A stretch of 64,000 bases of DNA from Gnetum montanum (Eukaryota; Streptophyta; Gnetopsida; Gnetales; Gnetaceae). The DNA is taken from the NCBI GenBank assembly GCA_015680685.1, contig MNCI01020942.1, positions 21,776 through 85,775 on the forward strand. The letters run 5' to 3'. This document shows, one piece after another, positions 22,748 through 35,241 of this stretch. The notes beneath the pieces were generated by a model. That model did not search any database. It was given only the letters and a program-made list of their open reading frames with translations, and had not been told where the DNA came from. How positions within the stretch are numbered: the stretch's first letter is position 1; every line of letters starts with the position of its first letter. A program made the translations under genes and the position numbers.

Positions 22748-25700
22748 CTAGGCGTAGTACAAATTTAGTTATGAATGGTTGATTGGATTGGAAAACTCAT
22801 TACCATCTAGATTAACAAGCTTGAATGCTCCATTGTCATAAGCCTTGGTGATCAAGAAAGGCCCTTCATAGTTTGCTGAGAATTTATCCATGGGTTCGCA
22901 AATGGCCTTGAGGACTAATTGCCCTTTCTTGATTTAGCATTATTGCTAATTGGGATGGTTCTTTTTCCATTGCTTTTCTTGGTACCACTCGATGTGATCA
23001 AGCATTTGCACGTGCTCCCCCTCTATAAAGTCAAGGTCAATGATTCTCAACTCATTATTCTAAGCCTTGTTGATGAAGCTTGAGAGGATCACACAAAGTG
23101 ATGGGACCTACAATTCAAGAGGTAAAATAGCTTCAGACCCATACATAAGGCTATATGGTGTCTTATCTATTATTGTTCTGTGTGTTATGCAGTAGACCCA
23201 TAGTGCATAGACTAGCTGCTTGTGCCATCATCGTTTATTGCTGCTGAGCATCTTCTTTAGAAGGTTGAAAATGACTTTGTTTGTAGCCTCCACTTGGCCA
23301 TTCACCTATGGGTAATATGGTCATGAAAAGGAATGCTTAATGCTAAGGTGTTCACAAAAGGCTTTGGTTTCTAGGCTGTTAAACTATGGCCCGTTGTCTG
23401 TGACTAGGGTCATGGGTAGACCAAATCAGGCCACTATGTTGTCAAGGATGAATTCAAGGCTATCTTCCTAAGGGGAATAGATTCAACCCACTTGGTAAAT
23501 TATTCGATTGCGATTATGATGAAGCTATGTCCTGTAGAAGACTTAGGTATTATAGGTTCTCAAGGCCATTTGCGAACCCACTTGTTGTAATGCTATCTTC
23601 CTAAGGGGAATAGATTCAACCCACTTGGTAAATCATTCGATTGCGATTATGATGAAGCTATGTCCTGTAGAAGACTAAGGCATTATAGGTCCTATGATAT
23701 CTAGCCTCCAATGTTGGAATGACCATGTGATCTATGTGGTATGTAGTTCAATAGGTGGTACGTGCATTAAGTTGTCATGTTATTAACATACATCACACAT
23801 CTTAACCTTGGAGATGCAATCGCACTCCATGTAAGGCCAATAGTAGCCTAAGCATCTGATTTTTGATGTCATTGCCCTAGGTGCTATGTGACCTCCACAT
23901 AGCCCCTTATGGACTTGATCAATGATTATTTGCACTTTGCTATTGCTAACACAAGTTAGTAGTATGCCATCATAAGATCTACAACAAAGTGTGCACCACC
24001 TACGAGGACATACTACCATGACCATTTTTGCACTTCATCCTTTTTGGTAGTGGTTAGATGTTGCGAAGGCTCACCCTATTGAAGGTATGACTTGATGTCA
24101 TCATACCATTCTTGTGCATGAGTCATGCTTATTGTAGCTATGGATGTAATGTCAATTGTTTGTGTTATAGGCCTGGTGCAATCTATTACTGTTGTGGGCA
24201 AGGCATGAAACATGTTAGGTGCAATGCTTAAGGCTAGTGTGGCTAATGCGCCAGCAATGGCATTCTCATTGTGGGGAACGTGTTGGATATCTACAGTTGC
24301 AAATCATTTGAGTAGGTGCTTTGCCAACTCATAGTAGCATTTTAAGTGTTGTGCTTTGCAAGTGTAAACCTCTATGACTTGATTAACAACTAACTGCGAA
24401 TTGCCTCAGATTGCTAGGTTTTGAATTCCTAGGTTGTAGTCTACTAAGATGCCTCTAAGGAGACTTTCGTACTTTGCTACTTTGTTGGTGCAAGGAAATG
24501 AAAAGTGATAGGGAAATGTGATTATGATATCAACACTACCCCATTGAGGGGTTGAAGTGTCATCAAAGTGTAAGATAGCCTCAAAGTTAGTAGGCACTTG
24601 GCCTATACTACTATCATGCCCATCTATAAATTTTGGATCTATCATTGCTTGATCATTTACTAGTGAAGCCATTAGTTGTGTAGCTATTACTTAACCTTTA
24701 GTTGATGCTTACACTATGTAGTGCAAGTTCAACTCTACAAACCATGCAATCTGACTACTTTTATAAATGTTTNNNNNNNNNNNNNNNNNNNNNNNNNNNN
24801 NNNNNNNNNNNNNNNNNNNNNNNNNNNNNNNNNNNNNNNNNNNNNNNNNNNNNNNNNNNNNNNNNNNNNNNNNNNNNNNNNNNNNNNNNNNNNNNNNNNN
24901 NNNNNNNNNNNNNNNNNNNNNNNNNNNNNNNNNNNNNNNNNNNNNNNNNNNNNNNNNNNNNNNNNNNNNNNNNNNNNNNNNNNNNNNNNNNNNNNNNNNN
25001 NNNNNNNNNNNNNNNNNNNNNNNNNNNNNNNNNNNNNNNNNNNNNNNNNNNNNNNNNNNNNNNNNNNNNNNNNNNNNNNNNNNNNNNNNNNNNNNNNNNN
25101 NNNNNNNNNNNNNNNNNNNNNNNNNNNNNNNNNNNNNNNNNNNNNNNNNNNNNNNNNNNNNNNNNNNNNNNNNNNNNNNNNNNNNNNNNNNNNNNNNNNN
25201 NNNNNNNNNNNNNNNNNNNNNNNNNNNNNNNNNNNNNNNNNNNNNNNNNNNNNNNNNNNNNNNNNNNNNNNNNNNNNNNNNNNNNNNNNNNNNNNNNNNN
25301 NNNNNNNNNNNNNNNNNNNNNNNNNNNNNNNNNNNNNNNNNNNNNNNNNNNNNNCAAGTGATTGCTAAAGATGTATGTCATAGCATGTTGATAGGTTTCT
25401 CCTACATTCTTTAGTCCAAAAGGCATCATTGTATAATAAAATGTACCTGAAGGGGTCATGAAGGTAGTAATGAGCTAGTGCTTTGGGTTGATCTGAATTT
25501 GGTTGCAACCAAAGAACCTAGCCATAAAGGACAACAAGGCATGACTAGCTATAGTATTGACCAATTGATCAATAGAAGTCCTAGAAATCATCTTTAATGG
25601 TTGCCTTGTTCAGGTCCTAGAAGTCTATGCAAATGCGTATGCTCCCATTTTTCTTAGGTACAACCATGATGTTGGAGACCCAATCTATGTAGTCAATGAC

Positions 25701-26198
25701 CCAGATGAAACCAACTTTGTAATGCTTTATGATTTCATCGCAGATTGTCAATGCCACCTCAAGCCTAACCTTGTAGGTTTTCTGCTTGACTAGTTTTATG
25801 CAAGGATCGAGGATTATATTGTGTTTCACTATGCAAGGATCTAGGCTTGGCATGTCTCCATAAGACCATACAAATGTCTTGATATGGTCATTGAGTATTT
25901 TTGTGATGCTCTAGGAATGTTGAGGCTCTAGCAAAGAATTAAGTTTCAATGTTTTTGGCTTGCCACTAAGTGTTGCTACAGGGACTTCAATGAGGGGATC
26001 CTCAATGACATCGCCTGCCTCTAGATCTAGAGCTTTGACTAGATGGTTTGGCCAATCTAGTAAGGCATCTATGGATGCTACTTGTTCGTCAAGGGCTTTA
26101 GGCTCAAGATCTATGAATTTGGTATCAATGCATTGCATGAGATCACCATGAGGCTTGATAAGGACCAAAGGTGAATGAAGATGCATGTACATGCTCAT
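22748..26198 (-). pseudogene. Pol of B-minus: RT, RNases H, integrase (heavily decayed)
   Basis: ATG at 26,198 corresponds to 44,034 in B-plus, and the stop is at 22,748-22,750. RT starts are clear (MPSLDPCIVKHNIILDP; VVPKKNGSIRICIDF near 25,620). The YxDD region falls in the 582-N gap. The second RNase H is visible at about 24,500-24,240. Integrase retains VHKGLCGGHIAPR (about 23,910) and the CxxC pair near 23,785. Many stops, frameshifts and a tandem duplication of about 132 bp in the catalytic core (23,459-23,690) make it nonfunctional. Confidence 0.85.
24773..25354. other. Assembly gap of 582 N within RT of B-minus
   Basis: A run of undetermined bases hides the RT palm and RNase H start of B-minus. 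Any reading frame across it is meaningless. Confidence 0.99.
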
Positions 26199-26369
26199 GT
26201 TGTAATCCTACCAAGTATCCTACAAAACCACTAGAAAGAATGTCAAGCTGCAACTATCTTAAATGAAGTCAAAATGCATAAATTAAGAAAATAAATGTAA
26301 TGAAAATTTGCCTAAGTGTGCAAATCTATGGTTGTAGAAGTAAGTATGTGAGTAGGTTTTGAGCCTCAA

Positions 26370-26420
26370 GAGGCCATGGGATGCTAGTTTAAGGTCATAA
26401 CTAACCATGGTTTATGCAAA
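26370..26420 (-). repeat. TAAACT motif before RT (B-minus)
   Basis: The minus strand reads GACCTTAAACTAGCATCCC near 26,375-26,393. One clear unit remains of the array seen at this position in A and B-plus. Confidence 0.5.
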
Positions 26421-26667
26421 CTATGTAGGCTTAGGCAAGGCTGGGAGTACTTGGAACGAGAAGTCAAGCCAAGCATTCATTGGGCAATAAAAAAAATTCA
26501 AAAAAATTTCTATGTTTAGGGACCACCAGAAAAGGTTTACAAAATTTTCTAACTCTGGTTGCTATGCTCACCCCTTACTATGCTCGGTCCCTTACTATGC
26601 TCAGGAAAACTTTGCCTAAGTGTGGGACGTTGTCTTGGTAGGTAGAGCATTTAATTACCCTGAGAAT

Positions 26668-26677
26668 GTATATATGC
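26668..26677 (+). promoter_or_regulatory. Possible TATA box of the antisense gene in B-minus
   Basis: GTATATATGC lies in a context (ATGCACATTTCACCAAGG after it) that matches the B-plus minus-strand box at 43,571-43,580 and its flank. It lies about 700 bp upstream of the recognisable antisense exons. Confidence 0.35.
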
Positions 26678-27399
26678 ACATTTCACCAAGGTCAAACTAT
26701 CATTTTCCAAAGTGAAAATGAGAAGTTATAAAGTGTAGCATAGTTGGAGCAAGGAGTGAAGCCAGAGTGTAGCACCTAGAGCATGACATCTAGAGTGTGA
26801 TAGCTAGCATGATGCACCAAAATGAACATCAACACCCTAGGCTTGTTAATGTGGATGAGGGAGAGCAAGCACTATGATGTCTACCCCAAGCATGCATAGA
26901 GGAATGGAGAGAGCCACTATCTACCAAGTACCATGCTATGCTCTGTGCTTACACAATATTTTTTTTTACTTTGTTTTGTCTTGCCTTTCTTGCTTTGCAC
27001 TGCATTAGGGTTTTAGACTTTGGGATGACCTACCTTGGCAGGGATTGCCATAGCCATGGTTGCCAAGGCTACCATGGCTAGAAGGAAAGAGGGCACATTT
27101 GAGGATTTTTCTTATGCATTTTTTACCTGTGGGTGATGCATAGGCATGGGATTTTGTGTTTCAGGGGTTTTGCCTTCTTACCATGTAGTGAGGGTTTTCT
27201 ATTTTTTGTGAGGACTATGACACATGGGGGGTAGCAAAGAAGGAAAAATGAGATTTTTTTTGTGCTATGTTATGTTATGCTATTATGCTAAGTGCCAACA
27301 TGCTAACTTTGACATGTGTGTAAATCGTTAAAATTAGGTGAGAGGGCTATTGGAGTAGTGGTAAAAGTAGTAGCATAGGAGGTCCCTCCTCAGATTGAG

Positions 27400-28884
27400 G
27401 AGGGAGAAACACAGGAGGAGGAGTTGAGGCTATTGAGGTCCTCCAATAGTTAGAGGAGGAGGGATTGGTTCACCCTAATGGGGATGATTTTGATAGTCTC
27501 TTTGATGATATGAAATTGGATGATTCCCTCACTATCATACCTAAGGGTTTGTCAAGTATGTGCTCTACATTTCCATATATTATTACTCCCTTTTTTCTCT
27601 TGCATTTTTGGCTATTTAATTATTGCTAAATGTGTTATTACATTGTAGCCATAGAGGTACCTACCAATGGTCCAACATCTACCTCTACCTACCACATGGA
27701 GCCATGGGTAGAGGAGCCCAACAAGTTCTCCTTCATGGAGGGTCTGGTTGAGGACATGGTGCAATGCCTATAGCAAGTAGATCCCAAGATCAATATGGTT
27801 GTGAGGTTACCCTGCTTATCTTGCTTTACTAATTTGAAACTTAGTCTGTGGCTAATGTTTTTTTACTTGTTGTATGCCAATAGGTTCTAAGCTTCACTAG
27901 GATCTAAGCAAGGTGGCTAGGGTGGATGTCATCCTCGAGCTTTTTCCTAAGGTGAAGTAAGTGCCTTGCCATGTGTGTGAGGCAACAACTAAGTGCACAC
28001 TTTCAAGTGTAAGAGCATTATGGATTTGCAGGTGCACTAACAAGTATTTATGAAAGCGGGTACATGAGCTCTAAGATAGGACAATGAGCTAGGATGCCAA
28101 GATGAAGGACTTGCAATCGTATTATGACTTCCTTGTGGCTTATGCATGAGGGGACAACACCTAGCAAATAGCCAAGATTGACTATGCTAGGTATTGTTTG
28201 GCAATACAGGGTAAGAATGAGGCCACCAAAGAGATCATTGAGCAGAGGTTGTAGATGTACTTACTTTCCTGAAAAAATCAAGATTGGAAAGATTTTAGCA
28301 CAAAGGTGTATTAGTGCGGGCATACTTAGAAGAATCACAAGCACCACTACAAGAATAAGTGAGATGTGTATCTTAAATGGTACAAGGAGGAGTTCATCAA
28401 ATGTCATTTCCATAATATGTTTCTTAAGGTGATTGGTAGGACATGGGATTACAAGTTGTTCACTCATCACATAGTGGTGAGTGGGTCTCCAAATAAGAAA
28501 ATTACTATGCCCTCAGGGAAGGTTTCCTCTACCACATTTTCAATAGAGCTACTCACATGGACCACCATAGACAAAGGCAAGACCCTTGCGAGTATGACTT
28601 TGGCTAGGAGTACTGGACACAGCTATCAAAGGGTAAAATCCTCTAACACTTGGAGGAGGGCCTTGATAGATTTCCTCCAAAGATAGATGCAAGACCCTTT
28701 TAGGTTAGTTGTTATTTTTTTTGTTATTTTGTGCTTTTATGTTAGTTTTTCATGTTGTGCATTTGCTAATTGATTTGTTATTTTATGTTGCCTTGAGCGA
28801 GCACTAGGCAATGCCACAGGTCCTAGCAGAGTGGTAGAGGAAGGGAAAGAGGAGCCTCAACCCCCATTGAGCACCATCAATTGA
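27400..28884 (+). pseudogene. Antisense gene of B-minus, C-terminal half (broken)
   Basis: It is transcribed opposite to B-minus. Exons equivalent to exons 5-8 of the A gene are visible: about 27,400-27,555, 27,649-27,797, 27,884-28,703 and 28,798-28,884, with GT-AG introns of 93, 86 and 94 bp (A: 91, 76 and 95). Shared residues include FMEGLVEDMVQCL (A: FVDGIAEEVVEHL), QDWKDFSTKV and TWTTIDKGKTLASM (A: TWSAVDKGKALANV). Several in-frame stops are present. Counterparts of A exons 1-4, including the phosphatase-like part, were not found in 26,680-27,400, so they are lost or too diverged. Confidence 0.7.
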
Positions 28885-29079
28885 GAAGTCTTAATGTATC
28901 CCTACTATTGTGCAATTTTGCATTTTTGGATATTTTTGTTGTACAGTCATGCCATGTATTTTGTTGATGGATTAATGACAGGCTATCTTTTCTATGTGGA
29001 TTGCATTTTATGTAAAGTTTTATGTTTATCTTTCTAAGTATTGTATGCTAGTGATGTGGTTGATTAATGTGATTAGGCC

Positions 29080-29420
29080 CTTTGTGGATCCCATGCCAAT
29101 TTAAGGCCATGGCAAGAGGGCCATTGCATGGTTTAAGGCCATTTTAGGCCACAATAATTGCTAATTTAAGGCCATTTTGGGCCTTGAAGATTACTAGTTC
29201 AAGGCCAATTCAAGCCATGAATAAAAAGACAAGGTGTTGCTAGTTTTAGTCCATGATAGGCCGTATTGATAGTTTTAGGCCATTCCAGGCCAATATGATG
29301 AAAGAAAAAGGGTTGCTAGTTTTAGTCCATGGCAGGCCATATGTTAGTTTAAGGTTTTCTAGGCCATGGGGATGCAAAAAGGATGGCTAGTTTTAGGCCA
29401 TGGTGGGCCATATGTTTGTT
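29080..29420 (-). repeat. TAAACT-type motif array after protease (B-minus)
   Basis: On the minus strand about eight units carry GGCC(A/T)-rich text followed by TAAACTAGC-like cores, for example ATGGCCTAAAACTAGCC near 29,395. They lie between the protease end and the antisense gene. Confidence 0.6.
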
Positions 29421-29581
29421 TTAATGCTTAATAAAACTAAACAAAAACACATGAGCAAAAGGAATGAATGAGTAATAAAGAAAATGATGTAAAATGCAAG
29501 AAACCATGTGAAATGTAGCTGCGTAAGCAAAAGTCAAATAGGGCATGCAAAGATTAAGGATGAGTAGGTGCTTAGCAAATG

Positions 29582-32500
29582 CTAAACTAAGAGGGTGCCA
29601 TAGTCATGTAGTTGCTTCCTAACTTGATGTGGATTAGGGGGTGCGTAGGGCCTAGGCAACCCAAGGCGATATTCACCTAGACCCTCATCTATGATGCTAA
29701 AGGGTAACTCTACCCATAGAGCTTCCTCAAGGAGGTTGTTAACCTCTTTCAATTCCTCAAGTGGGTTTGCCAAACAAGGTTGACCTTTGTCCTTCACAGA
29801 TGGCATGTGATCAAGGAACTCTATCTCTAACCCTTTTTCTATGTCAAAGTTGTTAATGGTCAGAGGGGCCACATTGTTACCATGTATAATTACTTCTTCA
29901 CCTTCATATAGAAGGTGGGTTTCTTGATGGATGGGTAAGGAGATAGCCCGTAATTGGGCTAGCCAAGGCCTTCCTAGGATCAGGTTGAACTCAGGCATCT
30001 CTTCAATGATAATGAATTCAGCTATTATGGGGAATTGCTCCCCTACTATGAAAGCTATCATGACCATCCCCCCCATGACAATGCATAACCCATTAAAGGA
30101 CTTTAGGCATGTTGTCTTTATGGGTTTGATTTGGTTAATAAGACCAAGTTGGTCAACAAATAGAAATGGGATGATGTTAGTTGTCGCCCTATCGTCGATC
30201 TGTACCCTATGAATCTTGCATTGATCTACATGGATTATTATGAACATTGGTGTGATGATGACCTGACTCTTTTTAGGGTCATCCTTAATTGCCTCATTGT
30301 GGAACACTATAGATGTTGAACTCAATCCATATGATATAGGGGAAAGCATCACGGCATGGATGGCTTGTTCATACACTAGGATGTCCTCCTTAATGGAAAT
30401 GGAGGTCAACATGCAAACTAGTGCTTCATGGTGAGTAGAGGAGGTCATGACCAAGTCGTACAAGGTCAAAGTTGTATTTTTTGTTTCAGAGCTTGTTTGA
30501 CTTATGTCAATGCATCTAGGAAATCCTTATCGCTATCAGTTTCTTTTTTGGCCTTCATCTCCTCCATTCAGCCTAAGAGACAAATCTCTTAGAAAGGATA
30601 TTTGGTCTTGGCTTTCTTTACCTAATTTTGAGCCTATGTGCTCAATTGTTGATTGCTTGCAGTGGTTATTCCAGCCAATGTGGCCATGGAAATAGAATAC
30701 AAGGGAATGGACTTAGTAGAGCTAGTGCTAAGTGTTCCCTAATCATTTTGTCAATGAGGTGCTCATTGGGCCTCTCAGGCTATCACCTAGACTACCTATT
30801 ATTATATGTGGGATGATGCCTTAGGTGAGTAGGTCTTGATGCAATCCCCACCACTGAACCTTGAGTAGGTGAAGAGTCTGCACATTGAGGCACCCTAACA
30901 ACAAAGGATGTCTAGGTTGTTATTGCCACAACATACTATAGGGCCCTAACCATAAAGGATGTCATGGGAACCTAAGGTGATGCTCTGATAACAAAAGGGG
31001 ACCTTGAACTAGTTAATGCCAAGGAGGCCCTAGTGTTACTAGAGGGCACATGAACCATGAATTGTTCTTGTGCCGGTTCTGAGTTGTCATCAACGTTGAT
31101 GGCATTGATAACATAGCTTGCACCACTTGCATTAAGAGGATGTTTGTAGACCTTCATTGATTAATTTTCTATCTGAACTAGGTTGGCTGCATCAAGGACT
31201 AGTTGGCCTTGATCACTCATGCATTGTATGTCATCTCGTAGGGTCATGTAGAAGTTTGTGTCATGGACAAGTAGTTGATGGTAATGGCAGAATCGGTCCA
31301 ACCTAAAATGTTTAGGGACTGGAGGCTCATTTGGTGTCGTTGCTAATGGGTTTCTAAGGAGCTTGCAATAACAATCATGGCACTTGTAGGCATCCTTAGA
31401 CATCTACTTATACTAGATGTGCCATAGCATTAAGCAATTTACCCAAGAGCTATGATGGCTTAATGGGCAATGATGTGTACTTTGAGCGATCCTTACACTC
31501 AAAGTTTGGCCTTGGGGCGACTTGCCTTGTGGCCACTAATGATGCAAATTGGTTAGCCATCATAGTGCCAAAGCTGGATGCCTTGTTGTTAGCGAAGGCC
31601 TTAGGTCCCGTGGCCATTGGTTTGGCATTGTTTGGCTTGGCCTCATTGGCCACTATTGTAATAGTTGTGGTTGCCTTGCCCTTCTCCTTGTCCTTCTTTA
31701 CATGTGCATTTTTGTAGGCCATGTAAGCCAAGTCCTTACTGGCCTTTGCCACATCCTAAATGCTATTCATTCAAGCAAACACCTAGCTCAAGGAGTGCAA
31801 GACAAGGTAATACAACTTTGACTTGATGAAGTTGTTCACTGCACCTTTGTAAATGGCCAGTAAGTGGGTTTTTACAATGGGCTTGCAAATTTCGTTAAGT
31901 GTAGCACTCCAACACTGGATGAATTTTTGTATAGGCTCTAAGTGGCCTTACTTAATTTGCATTAGTTGGTCCAAGGTCACCTTGGGCTTCAAGTTGTACT
32001 TGAAGCAAGTGATGAACTAATTGAGAAATTCCTCCAAGGAAGATATGGAGGCCCTCGTAAGTGTGTGGTACTAGTTTAGCACTTTGCCAGTCAAGGACAT
32101 GGAAAATGCATGGATGATTACATGAAACCATGCCTGCAACAAAAGGCATTCAGAATAGAAGGTTACTAGATGAGTGTTAGGATCCCCTTTACCATTGTAC
32201 TTAGTGAATTGGGGAAGTTGGACCCCAGGAGGTAGGGTTAGTGATGGGACCATAGGACTAGTTAGGTCATCCTAGTAAAAGTCCATCACATAGACTATTT
32301 TGAAGGAGGAGGCTTTGAACTACTTAACCTCCTTAGTGAGCATCTGGATGAGCTAGAATGCTTGGTCCAAGCTTAGGGTGGGCACAGTGGATTACACCAA
32401 TTATGTTACCTACTATGTTTCTTGAGTGGCCCATGGTCCCACTGCAGGCTGCACGACCACATGAGATACCTATTGTGCATGCTATTGCACGTACTACTAC

Positions 32501-33190
32501 ATGTGCTATGTCATGCGCATAAAGGCTAGGCCTGACCACATAGTTACAACTTGCACCATTGTAGGGGATGCCAATGGAATAGGTGAAATGTACAACACCT
32601 AAGCTGGTGGTAGTTGGGATGTCTACACAATGTGTACATAAGGTTGTGTTAGCATCACAGATGCCGATAGGAAGGACTACATAGACTATGTAGACACTAA
32701 GAAGGGGAGGGTGGTAGATGATCCTACACCTTGATGTGTATGCACTTGATGACTTGCCACCACAAGGGTTGACCTGGGAGGTGACAAGGGGGATGAAATC
32801 GCTTGACAAAAGGTGGATGGCCGAGACTACTAAGGGATGAACTTGGAGGTTGCCTACTGGAAGGATGCATAAAAGGGATTTTCCTTCTCTAAAAAAGCTT
32901 TAAATCATCCTACCCATCTTGCAGGGGATTCTCATAATTAGTTGCTACGTCATGCTCATTTGACCCACTAAGTCAAATGAGTTGGTTAAGTAGCCACTGA
33001 AAGGTATCGGTAAGTAGAATGAAATCATTGGGGGAAGGGAAGTATTCCCTCCTATTTATAGTGACCAAGAATGTTGATGGCTGGAAACACTGAGAGGTTG
33101 CCAGGAAAATAGTTTAACCTCGAATCCATGCGAGGGTCATGCTGGATAAAATAGAAATGGGGTTCCCTAAATGGTCTGGTCAATCAGACA
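29582..33190 (-). pseudogene. Gag-protease polyprotein of B-minus (broken)
   Basis: On the minus strand, N-terminal gag homology begins near 33,190 (REYFPSPNDFILLT near 33,055). Capsid follows with PQFTKYNGKGDPNTHL (about 32,215-32,170) and a Lys-rich KKDKEKGK near 31,690. Protease lies at 30,470-29,900 in the longest surviving frame (295 residues to a stop at 29,582). The active-site-like stretch reads IDDRATTNIIPF, and NLILGRPWLAQLRA is intact. The C-terminal tail VELPFSIIDEGLGEYR matches A. Gag is split by many stops, several where A or B-plus has Gln or Trp. Confidence 0.8.
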
Positions 33191-33194
33191 GGGA

Positions 33195-34498
33195 CTTAAT
33201 CAGTGTAACTTAACCTTTCATGAATGTTGATTTAATTATGAGATACACAAGGCAAAAACGATGATTAATAAATGTAGGAATGCAAAAAATAATGTTAAAC
33301 AATGATAACAATGAAGAAATAACAGAATAATCTAGGGTAAGGAAATGCAGAGTCACAAAATTGCGGTTCCAATTCTCTTCCTTGTTTGAAGTGTACAACA
33401 AGTTATACAATGCTGGAGGTGCACAAAGAGTTCAAGAATGATTGGAACGCTCAAACTGTGCCAACTATGCTTTTGAGTGTGAACTTAAAGAAAATCACGC
33501 AAATATGCCAATGCAAAGAGACAATGCCAAATACTAATGCAAAATGCCAACAACTACCAAACTTGCCAACAAAAAGTTTGCCAACTCTTTGAGGTTTGCT
33601 CATCTAGGTATTTATAGGGCTAGGAGCAGGTAAGAAATGCTATTTAGGTGCCACGTATCCTAGACGCCACAAGTTGCTAATGTGCCCATACTGCGTAGAT
33701 GTGAAAAGCTAGTCGTGAACTTGCTACGCTACAACCATGTTGTCAAAACTAGAGATGTTGGAATCAGGTGTGCCAACAATGCTAGCAGAAATGAAGCACA
33801 TTGAAGTAGTGTATCTGCTTGCTATGTTGTGCTATGCTATGTAGTGTAGCACAGCATAGCCACCAGTTTGAAAAGGAAACTTGCATTGAAGTCACTAGCT
33901 TTTGCTGAAAGCCTTGACGCATGTGGGGTTAACCTTTGGAGTATTTTACAAATTTGCATCTTTGCTACACTATGCTACGCTACATAGCATAGCATAGCGT
34001 AGCAGCCAATGTAACTTGCACTTCTATTAAAACTACAATGAGAAAACTTTGCTAGTTTTTCCCTTGCTACACTGTGCTACGGTATATATCATAGCACCTT
34101 GTGTTGGCTGAATTTCTGACTTTGTCTTACACGAACATCTTCTTGAAGCTTGTATTCGGATACTTGTTTGATTTTTCAAAGGCCTACTACACTGTGTAGC
34201 ATAGTAGACTTCTCTACTAGAAAAATTGTCGAACTGTTTTATCCATCCTGAACACCGTCGACAACTCCTAGCATGGTTCCTAAGTACACTGTCAACCGGG
34301 TGAATTGTCCAGGTGGATAGGCTGGAGAGTCCATCAGGCCTGTTAGCTTTGGAAGTAGAAAAATTTCTGCACTAAACAGTCTACCCTCAGTGCCTAGATT
34401 TTCTACCAAACTGTCATGAGGCTACACTTGTGGAAATGTTTACCTTGATTCCAAGACCCTGGTGAAGCAAGAGTGCCTCAAAATTTTATGATGTTTCA
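33195..34498 (-). repeat. Related LTR (family D) inserted in the B-minus leader
   Basis: The minus strand begins TGAAACATCATAAAATTTTG at 34,498, similar to the A and B LTR starts, and has a TATA box (CCCTATAAATACC, about 33,609-33,621). TTGGCA-rich text follows, as downstream of the B LTR TATA. A perfect-looking hairpin of CTATGCTACGCTA type lies at 33,968-34,012. The 3' end and a target duplication could not be found, so solo LTR versus truncated element is open. Confidence 0.5.
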
Positions 34499-35241
34499 CT
34501 GTTCTGATGTATAATTTCATAATCTCATTTGGCATCCATTTCTCAATGATTTAAGGATAGACCTACCTAGATTTTTGCACAAAGGAAGTTATATTTTTTG
34601 TCATCAAGTACCATGTACTCAGGGGATTGTTTGTGTATTCTAAGCAATTGCCTCTTCACCAAAGTAGATCCCCTTACCCTACAAAGATCAATTATGACCT
34701 CCCATTAACCGGGTGAACAACAACCATGATTAGGATAGCGGTTAAGGATTTCTTAGGATTTATAATCCTACCTGAAAGATGCAAACATTACGAAAGTTGT
34801 AGATGCTAAAACAGTTAAGTATAGAAATGGTGAAAAATGGCTAAGAAAGAAAATGCTGAGGAAATTACTAAGTCTAAAAATGTTTCTAAAGAAAAAACTA
34901 ACTTTGGTATGCTATGATCACTACACTGAGGCCTGCTATGCTCTCATGCTGAAAGCCAGCTATGCTCTTCTGAGCACACAAAGTTTTGGCCAAGTGCCAA
35001 AGATACGCTTTAGCTTTCATCTAATGAGGTTCCAAGGAAACTAACAACTAGGTTCAATCTACACCAACTGACTTGTAGATAACTCCTACACTAGCCTATG
35101 ATCTAGCTACTACCATGGCAGGTCCATAAGGGTGTCAAGCCTATGCTAGCCTAAAACTAGTAGCGAAGGTGTAGAGAGTATATGGGACTACCACTAAACG
35201 TAGAAGGAAATGGCATGGCCCTCCTTCAAGTGCCAGAAAAC
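34499..35241 (-). other. Leader and primer-binding site of B-minus
   Basis: The PBS-like GGCACTTGAAGGAGGGCC lies on the minus strand at about 35,237-35,220, next to the LTR. The rest is noncoding, with several CTATGCT copies near 34,905-34,960. No gene seen. Confidence 0.55.

Noticed and set aside
24702-25459. Several 215-232 codon open frames across the N run
   Set aside because: They are almost entirely undetermined bases; only short RT remnants at the edges are real. The same holds for 39,746-40,222.
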